A model generated the notes under the pieces. It worked only from the letters and a program-made list of their open reading frames with translations. It did not search any database and was not told where the DNA came from. A program made the position numbers and the translations under genes. Below are positions 40,028-48,201 of a DNA stretch of 64,000 nt, piece by piece. Position 1 is the stretch's first letter. Every line of letters starts with the position of its first letter. Source of the stretch: Amycolatopsis rifamycinica (lineage in GTDB: Bacteria > Actinomycetota > Actinomycetes > Mycobacteriales > Pseudonocardiaceae); assembly GCF_000695625.1 (NCBI RefSeq), contig NZ_JMQI01000043.1:203307-267306 (forward strand). The letters are read 5' to 3'.

Positions 40028-41551
40028 GTGACTGCCACCGAAGACACCGGAATCCGGTGGGGAACCCACGCCGCCCGCGGCGTGCTCGCGACCACCATCC
40101 TCGGCTCCGGCATGGCGATGCTCGACGGCACCATCGTCAACGTCGCCCTGCCCCGCATCGGCACCGAGCTGAACGCCTCCGTGGCGGGTCTCCAGTGGAT
40201 CCTCGACGGCTACCTGCTGGCGCTCGCCGCGCTCATCCTCGTCGCCGGCTCGCTCGGTGACCGGTACGGCAGGCGCCGCATGTACCTCGTCGGTGTCGTC
40301 TGGTTCGGTGTCGCGTCGGGGCTGTGCGCCGCGGCGACGTCCACCGAGATGCTCGTCGCGATGCGGATCCTGCAGGGCATCGGCGGCGCCCTCCTGACGC
40401 CCGGGTCGCTCGCGATCCTCCAGTCGTCCTTCGCGCACGACGCCCGCGCCCGCGCGATCGGCGCCTGGTCCGGCCTCGGCGGCATCGCGGCCGCCGCCGG
40501 TCCGCTGCTCGGCGGGTTCCTCGTGCAGGTGTGGTCGTGGCGGCTGGCGTTCCTGATCAACGTGCCGATCGCGGTCGCCGTGGTGCTCATGGCGCGGAAG
40601 TTCGTCCCCGAATCCCGCGACCCCGACGCCACCGGGCACCCGGACTTCGGCGCCGCCGCCCTGGGCGCCCTCGGCCTCGCCGGGGTCACCGGCGCGCTGG
40701 TGGAGGCGCCCGCCCGGGGCGTCGGCGACCCGCTGGTGCTGGTCGCGGGCCTGCTGGGGATCGCGGGGCTGGTCGCGTTCGTCGTCGTCCAGCACCGCTC
40801 GGCGGAACCGCTCGTGCCGCCGTCGCTGTTCCGCGACCGCACGTTCACGCTGTCGAACGCGCTGACCTTCGTCGTCTACGCCGCGCTCGGCGGCGTCATG
40901 ATGCTGCTGGTCATGCAGCTGCAGGTCTCGCTCGGCTACTCGCCGACCGCGTCCGGCCTGGCCGGGCTGCCGCTGACGGTGATCATGCTGCTGCTCTCGG
41001 GCCGCTCCGGCGCGCTCGCCCAGCGCATCGGCCCGCGCGCGCAGCTCGTCGTCGGCCCGATCGTCGTCGGCGCCGGGATGCTGCTGATGCTGCGCATCGC
41101 CCCCGGCGCGTCCTACCTCGGCACGGTGCTGCCCGCGGTCGTGGTCTTCGGGCTCGGCCTGGCGACGGTCGTGGCCCCGGTGACCGCGACGGTGCTCGCC
41201 GCGGCCCCGGACCGCTACGCCGGCGTCGCGTCCGGCGTCAACAACGCCATCGCCCGCTCGGGCGGCCTGCTCGCGGTGGCCGTGCTGCCGGCGGCGGCCG
41301 GGCTGACCGGCGAGGCGTACGCGGACCCGGTGGCGCTGACGGCGGGCTGGCGGACGGCGCTGGTCATCTGCGCGGCCCTGGCGATCGCGGGCGGGCTGAT
41401 CGCGCTGGGCATCCACAACGGCGTCCTCGCGCCGCCGGCCGAAGCCGAGCCCGACGACGAGTGCCCCCACCTCGGCGAGTGCTACCACTGCGGCATCGAG
41501 GGCCCGCCGACGCACATCCGCAGCGGCGGGACCCCGGTCGCGGGTTCCTAA
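40028..41551 (+). CDS. MFS transporter, DHA2 family, with cysteine-rich tail
   Basis: A 507-aa drug:proton antiporter with a predicted 14 transmembrane segments. The DHA2 features are MAMLDGTIVNVALPRIGTEL, ASVAGLQWILDGYLLALA and GSLGDRYGRRRMYLVG. Its hydrophilic C-terminus contains CPHLGECYHC, a Cys/His cluster with C-x5-C-x2-C spacing that could bind a metal, which is unusual for the family. It starts with the GTG at 40028, 44 nt after dasR, so it may be read from the dasR promoter. Its stop overlaps the threonine ammonia-lyase stop region on the other strand by 4 bp. Confidence 0.92.
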   Translation: MTATEDTGIRWGTHAARGVLATTILGSGMAMLDGTIVNVALPRIGTELNASVAGLQWILDGYLLALAALILVAGSLGDRYGRRRMYLVGVVWFGVASGLCAAATSTEMLVAMRILQGIGGALLTPGSLAILQSSFAHDARARAIGAWSGLGGIAAAAGPLLGGFLVQVWSWRLAFLINVPIAVAVVLMARKFVPESRDPDATGHPDFGAAALGALGLAGVTGALVEAPARGVGDPLVLVAGLLGIAGLVAFVVVQHRSAEPLVPPSLFRDRTFTLSNALTFVVYAALGGVMMLLVMQLQVSLGYSPTASGLAGLPLTVIMLLLSGRSGALAQRIGPRAQLVVGPIVVGAGMLLMLRIAPGASYLGTVLPAVVVFGLGLATVVAPVTATVLAAAPDRYAGVASGVNNAIARSGGLLAVAVLPAAAGLTGEAYADPVALTAGWRTALVICAALAIAGGLIALGIHNGVLAPPAEAEPDDECPHLGECYHCGIEGPPTHIRSGGTPVAGS

Positions 41552-42498
41552 CCGGCGAGGATTCCGGCGAACAGCGCCGGGTCGGCGTTGCCGCCCGAGA
41601 CGAGCGCGACCGTCTTCCCGGGCGGCAGCTCCTCGGCGTGGAACAGGTACGCCGCCGTCGTCACCGCGCCGCTGGGCTCGGCCACCAGCCGGGCCTTGCG
41701 GGCGAGGACCCGCACGGCCTCGCGGATCTCGTCCTCGGTGACCGTGACCATCTGGTCGACGACCTCCCGCAGATGGGCGAACGTCAGCTCCGACGGCTGC
41801 GAGCGCAGGCCGTCGGCGATCGTGCGGGCCCGGTCGGCCTGCGGCCACCGGACCAGCTCGCCTTGCCGGAGGCTGTCGGCGACGTCGGCGGCCAGCGCGG
41901 GCTCGACGCCGATGACCTTCGCCCGCGGGCACCGGGCCCGGATCGCGGTGCCGACACCGGCGGCCAGCCCGCCGCCGCTGATCGGGACGAGCACCACGTC
42001 GACGTCCGGCAGGTCCTCGGCGATCTCCAGGCCGGCCGTGCCCTGTCCGGCGATGATGGCCGCGTGGTCGAAGGGCGGGACGAGGGTCAGCCCGCGTTCG
42101 GCGGCCAGTTCGCGCGCCTTGCCCTCGTGTTCGCCGATCGGCACCTCGATGACCTCGGCACCGTAGGCGCGGGTGGCCTCGACCTTGATCCGCGGCGCGA
42201 CGTCCGGCACGACGATCACCGCGGGCACGCCGTACCGCTGCGCCGCGTACGCGACCGCCTGCGCGTGGTTGCCGCTCGAGTACGCGATCACGCCGCGGGC
42301 GCGGGCGGCGTCGTCGAGCGCGGCGATGGCGTTGAACGCGCCGCGCACCTTGAACGCGCCGACCGGTTGCAGGTTTTCGGGTTTGAGCCACAGGGTCCCG
42401 CGGGGATCCCAGGTCTGGAGCAGCAGGGGCGTGCGTACGGCGACATCTTCGACGCGCTTCGCGGCGGCCTCGATGTCAGAGATCGTCACCAGTTCCAT
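41548..42498 (-). CDS. threonine ammonia-lyase / serine-threonine dehydratase
   Basis: A 316-aa PLP enzyme of fold type II. The cofactor lysine is K50 in GAFKVRGA, with SSGNHAQAVAYAA binding the substrate carboxylate and ISGGGLAAGVG holding the phosphate of PLP. At 316 residues it lacks the C-terminal ACT regulatory domain, so it is the short catabolic type or a serine/threo-hydroxyaspartate dehydratase. It converts threonine or serine to the 2-oxo acid and ammonia. It stands alone, divergent from the membrane protein at 42646. Confidence 0.9.
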   Translation of the reverse strand: MELVTISDIEAAAKRVEDVAVRTPLLLQTWDPRGTLWLKPENLQPVGAFKVRGAFNAIAALDDAARARGVIAYSSGNHAQAVAYAAQRYGVPAVIVVPDVAPRIKVEATRAYGAEVIEVPIGEHEGKARELAAERGLTLVPPFDHAAIIAGQGTAGLEIAEDLPDVDVVLVPISGGGLAAGVGTAIRARCPRAKVIGVEPALAADVADSLRQGELVRWPQADRARTIADGLRSQPSELTFAHLREVVDQMVTVTEDEIREAVRVLARKARLVAEPSGAVTTAAYLFHAEELPPGKTVALVSGGNADPALFAGILAG

Positions 42499-42645
42499 GT
42501 GCCGAGTATGTCAAGAAAACGTGCGGTTCGGAGTGTCTAATATGGACAGACGGAGTGGTCCTCCTCACGCCGTGGCAACGAGGGGAGTGCCTCACGCGCC
42601 TTAGACGTTGGACAGGGGAGAACACGGACTACCTAGATCGGGATC

Positions 42646-43380
42646 ATGAGCAAGGAGAACGTAGCGGCTTCGGAGGAGAAGGAACAGAAGTCGGGCCTGC
42701 GGATCGCGCAGGTACTGGCGGCGGCGCTGGCGGCGGTGACCGCGGCGCTGCTCGGCTCGACACTGGGCGTGGCCGGCACGGTGATCGGGGCCGGCGTGGC
42801 GAGCGTGGTGTCGACGGTCGGCAGCGAGCTGTACCTGCGCTCGCTGGAACGCACCCGCGCGGCGGCGCTCAAGGCGCGTGAGCTGGCGACGTCGGGGATC
42901 CGGCGGCGCGGGCAGGCCGTGGACGTCACCGATCAGCCGACGGTCCGGCTGAAGCCACCGGAGGACGAGCCGTCACGGCTGTCCTCGCGGCTGCGGAAGC
43001 TGCGCTGGCCGTTGCTCATCGGCACGAGCCTGGCGGCGTTCGCGGTGGCGATCCTGTCGATCGTCGGCTTCGAGTCGGCGACGGGCACCCAGATCGGCGG
43101 CGGAACCGGCTCGAGCATCGGCAAGATCTTCACCGGCGACGGCGGCCACCAGGGCAGGACTCCGTCGACCACGCCGCCGACCGGCACGGACGACACGCAG
43201 GTGTCCCCGACGGAGACGGCGACCACGCCGCCTTCGTCGAGCTCGACCGCGCCGACGACGTCGTCGGAGACCCCGTCGACCACCCCGAGCACGACGGCCC
43301 AGCAGCCGTCGACCTCGGCGCCGGCCACCACGGCGACGCCGCCGACCAGCAAGGGCGCGGCGACGACGCCGACCCCGTGA
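42646..43380 (+). CDS. unknown membrane protein with Thr/Pro/Ser-rich C-terminal tail
   Basis: A 244-aa protein I cannot assign to a named family. After a charged start come a hydrophobic, glycine-rich stretch (ALLGSTLGVAGTVIGAGVAS), a basic cytoplasmic loop, one clear transmembrane helix (WPLLIGTSLAAFAVAILSIVG), and about 85 residues dominated by Thr, Ser and Pro. That tail is typical of cell-wall-spanning or O-glycosylated exported segments. A TAATAT -10 box at 42538-42543, with GAAAAC 17 nt upstream, is a candidate promoter. It converges directly on thiE. Confidence 0.8.
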   Translation: MSKENVAASEEKEQKSGLRIAQVLAAALAAVTAALLGSTLGVAGTVIGAGVASVVSTVGSELYLRSLERTRAAALKARELATSGIRRRGQAVDVTDQPTVRLKPPEDEPSRLSSRLRKLRWPLLIGTSLAAFAVAILSIVGFESATGTQIGGGTGSSIGKIFTGDGGHQGRTPSTTPPTGTDDTQVSPTETATTPPSSSSTAPTTSSETPSTTPSTTAQQPSTSAPATTATPPTSKGAATTPTP

Positions 43381-44040
43381 TCAGGGCAGCCGGGCCCGCA
43401 GCGCCCGTGCCGCGGCCTCGGGGTCCTCGGCCTCGGTGATCGCCCGGACCACGACGATCCGGGACGCTCCCGCGTCGAGGACCTCGCCGAGCCGCGGCTC
43501 GTCGATGCCGCCGATCGCGAACCACGGCCGGTCCGGGGCCCACGCCGCCGTCGCGTGCACCAGGTCAAGGCCCGGCGCCGGGCGGCCCGGCTTCGTCGGC
43601 GTCGGCCAGCAGGGGCCCGTGCAGAAGTAATCCACCCCGGGCGCCGCGGCCGCCGCCAGGGCCTGGTCGAGCGAGTGCGTCGAGCGGCCGATCACGACGT
43701 CGTCGCCGAGGATGCGGCGGGCCAGCGGTACCGGGATGTCGTCCTGCCCCAGGTGGAGGACATCGGCCCCGACGGCAAGGGCCACGTCGGCCCGGTCGTT
43801 CACCGACAGCAGCGCCCCGTGCCGGGCGCACGCCTCGGCCAGCACCTCCAGCGCCGCGATCTCGCCGGCCGCCTCCAGTGCGCCGGTCTTGTCGCGCAGC
43901 TGGATGATGTCGACGCCGCCGGCGAGGGCCGCGTCGGCGAAGGCGGCCAGGTCGCCACGGTCCGTGCGGGCGTCCGTGCACAGGTACAGGCGCGCCGCGT
44001 CGAGGCGGGCGCGGATCTTGTCACCGGAGAGGGCGGGCAT
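43381..44040 (-). CDS. thiE: thiamine phosphate synthase
   Basis: A 219-aa TIM-barrel enzyme that joins HMP pyrophosphate and thiazole phosphate to give thiamine phosphate. Family features are the VDIIQLRDKTGALE segment (pyrophosphate site), LSVNDRADVALAVGADVLHL, GRSTHSLDQALAA, VDYFCTGPCWPTPTKPG and FAIGGID. The ATG at 44040 is chosen because GGAGGG lies upstream and earlier residues are unlike ThiE; the frame itself is open to 44253. It is divergent from thiO across the riboswitch region, and no riboswitch is seen on its own side. Confidence 0.95.
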   Translation of the reverse strand: MPALSGDKIRARLDAARLYLCTDARTDRGDLAAFADAALAGGVDIIQLRDKTGALEAAGEIAALEVLAEACARHGALLSVNDRADVALAVGADVLHLGQDDIPVPLARRILGDDVVIGRSTHSLDQALAAAAAPGVDYFCTGPCWPTPTKPGRPAPGLDLVHATAAWAPDRPWFAIGGIDEPRLGEVLDAGASRIVVVRAITEAEDPEAAARALRARLP

Positions 44041-44063
44041 AGCGGCGACCGTACCCTCCGCGT

Positions 44064-44069
44064 TAGGGT
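44064..44069 (+). promoter_or_regulatory. probable -10 box of the thiOSG promoter
   Basis: TAGGGT fits the TAnnnT actinobacterial -10 pattern and lies about 7 nt before the expected start of the TPP riboswitch, so transcription would begin near 44076. No strong -35 match was seen. Confidence 0.4.
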
Positions 44070-44076
44070 GGGACTG

Positions 44077-44164
44077 TCCGCACGGGAGCCCGGGGCACGG
44101 GCTGAGAGGGAGCTGCCGCTCCGACCGTGGAACCTGATCCGGGTCATGCCGGCGCAGGGAGCGT
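44077..44164 (+). ncRNA. TPP riboswitch (THI element) controlling thiOSG
   Basis: The conserved pieces of the thiamine-pyrophosphate aptamer occur in order on the plus strand: GGGCTGAGAGGG near 44099-44110, GAACCTGATCCGGGTCATGC near 44130-44149, and CCGGCGCAGGGAGCG at the end. It ends about 6 nt before the thiO ATG, and the terminal AGGGAG overlaps the position of the ribosome-binding site. Control by blocking translation when TPP is bound is therefore likely. Confidence 0.93.
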
Positions 44165-44170
44165 GATTCC

Positions 44171-45244
44171 ATGACGAACCTGGCAGTGGTGGGCGGCGGC
44201 GTGATCGGCCTGTCCGTGGCGTGGCGAGCCGCGTGCACCGGCCGGAGGGTCACCCTCTACGACCCCGAGCCCGTCCGCGGCGGCGCGTCCTGGCTGGCCG
44301 GCGGCATGCTCGCCCCGGTCACCGAGGCCTGGCCGGGCGAGGAGGACGTCCTCCGCCTCGGCGAAGAATCGCTCAACCGGTGGCCCGGCTTCGCGCGCGA
44401 CCTGCGAAAAGAGGGCGTCGACCCCGGACTGGCCGGCCACGGCACGCTCGTCGTCGCCTTCGACAGCGCCGACGCCGGCTACCTGGACATCCTGGCCGGC
44501 CACCTGCACTCCCTCGGCCGCGCGGCCGAGCGGCTCACCGGCCGGGAGGCCAAGCGGCTCGAACCGGGGATCGGTTCCGTCCGAAGTGGACTCCACGTGC
44601 CCGGTGACCTGGCCGTGGACAACCGGAAACTGCTCGACGCGCTGTACGCGGCCTGCGTCAACCACCAGGTCCGGTTCGTGCGCGAGCGCGTCGAGGAACT
44701 CCCGGACGCCGAAGCCGTCGTGCTCGCCGCCGGCGCCTGGACCGGGCGGCTGCACCCGCGGCTCGCCGGCGCCGTGCGCCCGCTCAAGGGCGAAATCCTG
44801 CGGCTCAAGCCCCGTCGCGGCTGCCTGCCGCCGCCGTCGCACACCGTCCGGGCCGTCGTCGAGGGCCGGCCGATCTACCTCGTCCCGCGCGGCGACCAGG
44901 AGCTCGTCCTCGGCGCCACGCAGTACGAGGCCGGCTTCGACCAGGCTGTCACCGCCCGCGGCGTGCGCGAGCTGCTCGAAGGCGCCGAACGCGTCTTCCC
45001 CGCGATCACCGAGTACGAGCTGACCGAAACCGCCGCCGGCCTGCGGGCCGGCAGCCGGGACGCGCTGCCGTACCTCGGCGCCTTGGACGGCGGTGTCTTC
45101 GCCGCGACCGGGCACCACCGCAACGGCCTGCTGATGGCCCCGGTGACCGCGGACGCCGTGGTCGCCTGGCTCGAGGGGGACGAGCCGCCCGAAGGCACCG
45201 CGGCCGCGTCCCCCGCCCGCCTGCACCAGAAGGAGCCCGTGTGA
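44171..45244 (+). CDS. thiO: glycine oxidase
   Basis: A 357-aa FAD-dependent amino acid oxidase of the DAO family. The dinucleotide-binding motif is GGGVIG (residues 8-13), and GGASWLAGGMLAPVTEAWPG, AVVLAAGAWTG and the C-terminal ATGHHRNGLLMAP are typical of ThiO. It oxidises glycine to iminoglycine for thiazole formation. It directly follows the TPP riboswitch. Its stop overlaps the thiS start (TGATG). Confidence 0.95.
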   Translation: MTNLAVVGGGVIGLSVAWRAACTGRRVTLYDPEPVRGGASWLAGGMLAPVTEAWPGEEDVLRLGEESLNRWPGFARDLRKEGVDPGLAGHGTLVVAFDSADAGYLDILAGHLHSLGRAAERLTGREAKRLEPGIGSVRSGLHVPGDLAVDNRKLLDALYAACVNHQVRFVRERVEELPDAEAVVLAAGAWTGRLHPRLAGAVRPLKGEILRLKPRRGCLPPPSHTVRAVVEGRPIYLVPRGDQELVLGATQYEAGFDQAVTARGVRELLEGAERVFPAITEYELTETAAGLRAGSRDALPYLGALDGGVFAATGHHRNGLLMAPVTADAVVAWLEGDEPPEGTAAASPARLHQKEPV

Positions 45245-45444
45245 TGGAAATCAAGCTCAACGGCGAGTGGACGGCGTTCCCGGACGACGCGACCGTCGCC
45301 GACGTCCTCGACGCCACCGGCGGGCAACGGCCCGGCATCGCCGTCGCGGTCGACGGCGTCGTCGTGCGCCGCGCCGACTGGGCGGCCACCCCCGTGCCCA
45401 AGGGTGCGGTCCTCGACGTGCTCACCGCGGTCCAGGGAGGCTGA
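45244..45444 (+). CDS. thiS: sulfur carrier protein ThiS
   Basis: A 66-aa ubiquitin-like sulfur carrier ending in the required Gly-Gly (AVQGG), which becomes the thiocarboxylate that donates sulfur for the thiazole ring. Typical features are the VADVLD and GIAVAVDGVVVRR strands. The ATG at 45244 is preferred because AAGGAG lies 8 nt upstream; the GTG one codon earlier is possible. It is sandwiched between thiO and thiG. Confidence 0.95.
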   Translation: MEIKLNGEWTAFPDDATVADVLDATGGQRPGIAVAVDGVVVRRADWAATPVPKGAVLDVLTAVQGG

Positions 45445-45445
45445 A

Positions 45446-46204
45446 ATGGACGAAGCACCGCTGGTCATCGGCACGACCAAGCTGACGTCCCGGCTGATCA
45501 TCGGCACCGGCGGCGCGGCCAACCTCGCCGTGCTGGAACGCGCGCTGGTCGCGTCCGGCACCGAGCTGACCACCGTCGCCATGCGCCGCGCCGACGCCGA
45601 AGGCGGCTCCGGCGTCCTCGAACTCCTGAAGAGGCTCGGCATCGAGCTGCTGCCGAACACGGCGGGCTGCCGGACGGCCGCCGAAGCCGTGCTCACCGCG
45701 CAGCTCGCGCGTGAGGCGCTGGAGACCGACCTCGTCAAGCTCGAGGTGCACGCCGACGACCGGACGCTGCTGCCGGACCCGATCGAGACCCTCGACGCCG
45801 CCGAACGGCTGGCCGCCGACGGGTTCACCGTGTTCGCCTACACGAACGACGACCCGGTGCTCGCGCTGCGCCTGGAGGAGGCCGGCTGCGCCGCGGTGAT
45901 GCCGCTGGGCGCGCCGATCGGCACCGGCCTCGGCATCCGGAATCCGCACAACATCGAGCTCATCGTTTCGCGGGCGGGTGTCCCGGTGATCCTGGACGCC
46001 GGAATCGGCACGGCCTCGGACGCGACGCTGGCGATGGAGCTCGGCTGCGACGCCGTCCTGCTCTCCACGGCCGTCACCCGGGCGGCCGATCCCGAGCGGA
46101 TGGCCGCGGCGATGCGGGCGGGCGTCATCGCCGGGCGGCTGGCCCGCGAGGCCGGGCGCGTGCCGCAGCGCTTCTGGGCGCAGGCGTCGAGCCCACCCCG
46201 GTGA
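45446..46204 (+). CDS. thiG: thiazole synthase
   Basis: A 252-aa TIM-barrel enzyme that condenses deoxyxylulose-5-phosphate, iminoglycine and ThiS thiocarboxylate into the thiazole of thiamine. The Schiff-base lysine is K98 in DLVKLEVHAD. Other landmarks are LIIGTGGAANLAVLERAL, LLPNTAGCRTAAEAV and the phosphate-binding VILDAGIGTASDA. The ATG at 45446 follows GGGAGG and lies 1 nt after the thiS stop codon. It is the last gene of the riboswitch-controlled operon. Confidence 0.96.
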   Translation: MDEAPLVIGTTKLTSRLIIGTGGAANLAVLERALVASGTELTTVAMRRADAEGGSGVLELLKRLGIELLPNTAGCRTAAEAVLTAQLAREALETDLVKLEVHADDRTLLPDPIETLDAAERLAADGFTVFAYTNDDPVLALRLEEAGCAAVMPLGAPIGTGLGIRNPHNIELIVSRAGVPVILDAGIGTASDATLAMELGCDAVLLSTAVTRAADPERMAAAMRAGVIAGRLAREAGRVPQRFWAQASSPPR

Positions 46205-46211
46205 ACTGCTG

Positions 46212-46263
46212 TTTTTTTGAGGGGTCCGGTGGCGGAGCCCCCGGCCCGGGGCGAAGCCCCGGG
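46212..46263 (+). terminator. T-run and hairpin after thiG
   Basis: A run of seven T at 46212-46218 is followed by GC-rich inverted repeats, the clearest being CCCGGGGC-GAA-GCCCCGGG at 46245-46263. The order (T-run before hairpin) is not that of a classical plus-strand terminator, so the hairpin may act alone. Confidence 0.45.
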
Positions 46264-46365
46264 GATAACGCTGTGGTGGCTTAACACCGAGCGTGACCTC
46301 CGCCCCGTAAGGTGGACGGCACTTTACGGCGCACCCGCGCCCGCGTGAGGCAGAAGGAGCCAGCC

Positions 46366-46794
46366 GTGACGAGCACATCGGTCCAGGACGTCTCGGGCAG
46401 GTTGTACCTCGCCGTGGGCAGGCTCTCCCGGTCACTGCGGCAGGCCGGGGTGCCCGGGCCGGGCCACGGCGCCATCTCGGCGCTGGCGACGCTGGTGCAC
46501 GCGGGCCAGCTGCGGCTCGGCGACCTCGCGGCCCGGGAGGGCGTCGCCGCCGCGACCATGTCGCGGATCATCGCGTCCCTGGTCGAATCCGGGTACGTCA
46601 GCCGCGAGTCCGACCCGGTCGACCGCCGGGCGTGGCTGGCGAAGGCGACCGAGGAGGGCGAGCGGCTGGTGTCCGGCGTCCGGTCGACCCGGGTGCAGGA
46701 GCTCAACCGGCGCCTCGACCGGCTCTCGCCCGACCACCGCGAGGCCCTGCTGGCGGCGCTGCCGGCGCTCGAAGCCCTGATCGCGGACGACTAG
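46366..46794 (+). CDS. MarR family transcriptional regulator
   Basis: A 142-aa winged-helix protein. The DNA-recognition region is LRLGDLAAREGVAAATMSRI, and the wing carries DPVDRRAWLAKATEEG, both standard for MarR. The GTG start follows AAGGAG. It lies between the thiamine operon and a 41-aa membrane peptide gene, with no divergent partner, so its target is not obvious. The effector is unknown. Confidence 0.9.
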   Translation: MTSTSVQDVSGRLYLAVGRLSRSLRQAGVPGPGHGAISALATLVHAGQLRLGDLAAREGVAAATMSRIIASLVESGYVSRESDPVDRRAWLAKATEEGERLVSGVRSTRVQELNRRLDRLSPDHREALLAALPALEALIADD

Positions 46795-46843
46795 GACCCC
46801 TTCCGGGTGTGGCGCGCCAGGTGATCGGGTACTCCTGCAGCAC

Positions 46844-46864
46844 GCCGGCCGACCGTCGGCCGGC
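46844..46864 (+). terminator. 9-bp hairpin between the MarR gene and the small membrane ORF
   Basis: GCCGGCCGA and TCGGCCGGC pair around a 3-nt loop. It may end the MarR transcript or attenuate the small ORF that starts 19 nt later. No T-run follows. Confidence 0.5.
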
Positions 46865-46882
46865 ACACCTGGGGAGGTACAC

Positions 46883-47008
46883 GTGGACTCCACGCTGGCT
46901 GTGTTCTCGTCTCCCGACACCCCCATGGGCGGCGTGCTCGTGGTGATCGCCATCCTGGCCGTGATCGGGGGGACCATCATGGGTCGCCGGGCCGGGAAGA
47001 AGCGCTGA
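46883..47008 (+). CDS. 41-aa single-pass membrane peptide
   Basis: A small gene with a strong GGGGAGG site 7 nt before its GTG start. The product begins MDSTLAVFSSPDTPMGG, continues with a hydrophobic helix (VLVVIAILAVIGGTIM) and ends in a basic GRRAGKKR tail. This positive-inside arrangement suggests a membrane peptide with a cytoplasmic C-terminus. The good ribosome-binding site and sensible topology argue for a real gene, but there is no homology evidence available here. It is convergent with the ion channel gene 10 nt away. Confidence 0.6.
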   Translation: MDSTLAVFSSPDTPMGGVLVVIAILAVIGGTIMGRRAGKKR

Positions 47009-47018
47009 TCGCCACCAG

Positions 47019-47828
47019 CTAGGCGGTCGTTTTCCGCAGCTCGGCCAGCTCCGCGCGCAGGGCGCGGAGCTCTTCGAGGATCTCCTGGTTGGCGGCGGCC
47101 TGCGTTTCGGCCTGCTTCGCCTCCTCCTCGCGGATGTCCTGGCGCAGCTCGTCTTCCATGCCGCTGACCACGACGGCGATGAAGAGGTTCAGCACCGCGA
47201 AGCTGGACACGAGGATGTAGACGACGAAGAAGATCCAGGCCAGCGGCGCCTGTTCCATGATCGTCTTCGCGATGTCGGGCCACGCCTCGCCGGTCATCAC
47301 CTGGAACAGGGTGAACAGGGACGTGCCGAGGTCGCCGAAGTCGCCGGGGTCGATGGCGCCGAACAGCTTCGTCGCCATCACCCCGGCCACGAAGATGATC
47401 AGCGCGAGCAGCGCGGCGATCGACGCCATGCCGGGGATCGCGGCGAGCAGGCCGGACACGACCTTGCGCATCGACGGCACGACCGAGATCAGCCGCAGCA
47501 CCCGGAGCACGCGCAGCGACCGCAGCACCGCGAAGGGCCCGGTCGCCGGGATCACCGCGATGCCGACCACCAGCAGGTCGAAGACGTTCCAGTTGTCGCG
47601 GAAGAAGCCGCCGCGGTAGGCGTAGAACTTCGCCAGCAGCTCGGCGACGAAGATGCCCAGCGCGAGGTGGTCGAGGACGTGCAGCAGGCCGCCGTAGCCG
47701 TCCATGAGCGACCTCGACGTCTCCATGCCGAGGGTGACGGCGTTGAAGACGATGACGGCGATGATGAAGTTCTGGAAGCGGCGGCCCTCCAGGACCGCCG
47801 CCACCCGCTCGCGCCCGGTCAAGGGCAC
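47019..47828 (-). CDS. voltage-gated-type ion transporter (NaChBac-like)
   Basis: A 269-aa one-domain, six-helix channel. S4 carries arginines every third residue (R103, R106, R109, R112 in RSLRVLRVLRLISV). The pore loop has TGEAWPD (179-185) where NaChBac has TLESW, S6 is FAVLNLFIAVVVSGMED, and the C-terminus is a coiled coil (EILEELRALRAELAELRK) expected to hold a tetramer. It is probably a cation channel; sodium or calcium selectivity cannot be read because the filter differs from both classic types. The GTG start is at 47828. Confidence 0.9.
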   Translation of the reverse strand: MPLTGRERVAAVLEGRRFQNFIIAVIVFNAVTLGMETSRSLMDGYGGLLHVLDHLALGIFVAELLAKFYAYRGGFFRDNWNVFDLLVVGIAVIPATGPFAVLRSLRVLRVLRLISVVPSMRKVVSGLLAAIPGMASIAALLALIIFVAGVMATKLFGAIDPGDFGDLGTSLFTLFQVMTGEAWPDIAKTIMEQAPLAWIFFVVYILVSSFAVLNLFIAVVVSGMEDELRQDIREEEAKQAETQAAANQEILEELRALRAELAELRKTTA

Positions 47829-47900
47829 CCCCCGCTTCGGTCAAGGATCGGTAAATCCGCTCGGCGGCCAAGATAGCTGGCGAGAAGAGAGGGGAAGCGC

Positions 47901-48197
47901 ATGGGTGAAGGCCCCGAAATCCCGCTGGCCCGGCTGCGCGAGGTGACCGAACTCCTGCTGGCGCACGCGGAACGCGACGGCGGCTCGGTGACGCTCGACC
48001 ACGACCTGTTCTGGGAACTCCTCCCGGAGCAGCGCCACGAACTCGGCCACGCGCCCACCGAGCACACCGTGGGCCGGCTGAGCGAGTCGTGGGCGCACCT
48101 GACGGAGATGGCCGATGACCCCGATCGAGTGGTCGGGTACGGACTGGTCTGGCTGGCCGACGTGCTGCGCGCGCTCGGCCACCAGCAGATCGGCTGA
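47901..48197 (+). CDS. hypothetical 98-aa protein
   Basis: A small acidic, soluble protein with AGAGGGGAAG upstream of its ATG. The sequence is mostly helical in pattern (LARLREVTELLLAHAERDG, DHDLFWELLPEQRHEL, VVGYGLVWLADVLRALG). It has no motif I recognise. It stands 72 nt from the divergent ion channel start and runs convergently into thiD with only 4 nt between stop codons. Codon usage looks like its neighbours, so it is a real but uncharacterised gene. Confidence 0.75.
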   Translation: MGEGPEIPLARLREVTELLLAHAERDGGSVTLDHDLFWELLPEQRHELGHAPTEHTVGRLSESWAHLTEMADDPDRVVGYGLVWLADVLRALGHQQIG

Positions 48198-48201
48198 ACC
48201 G

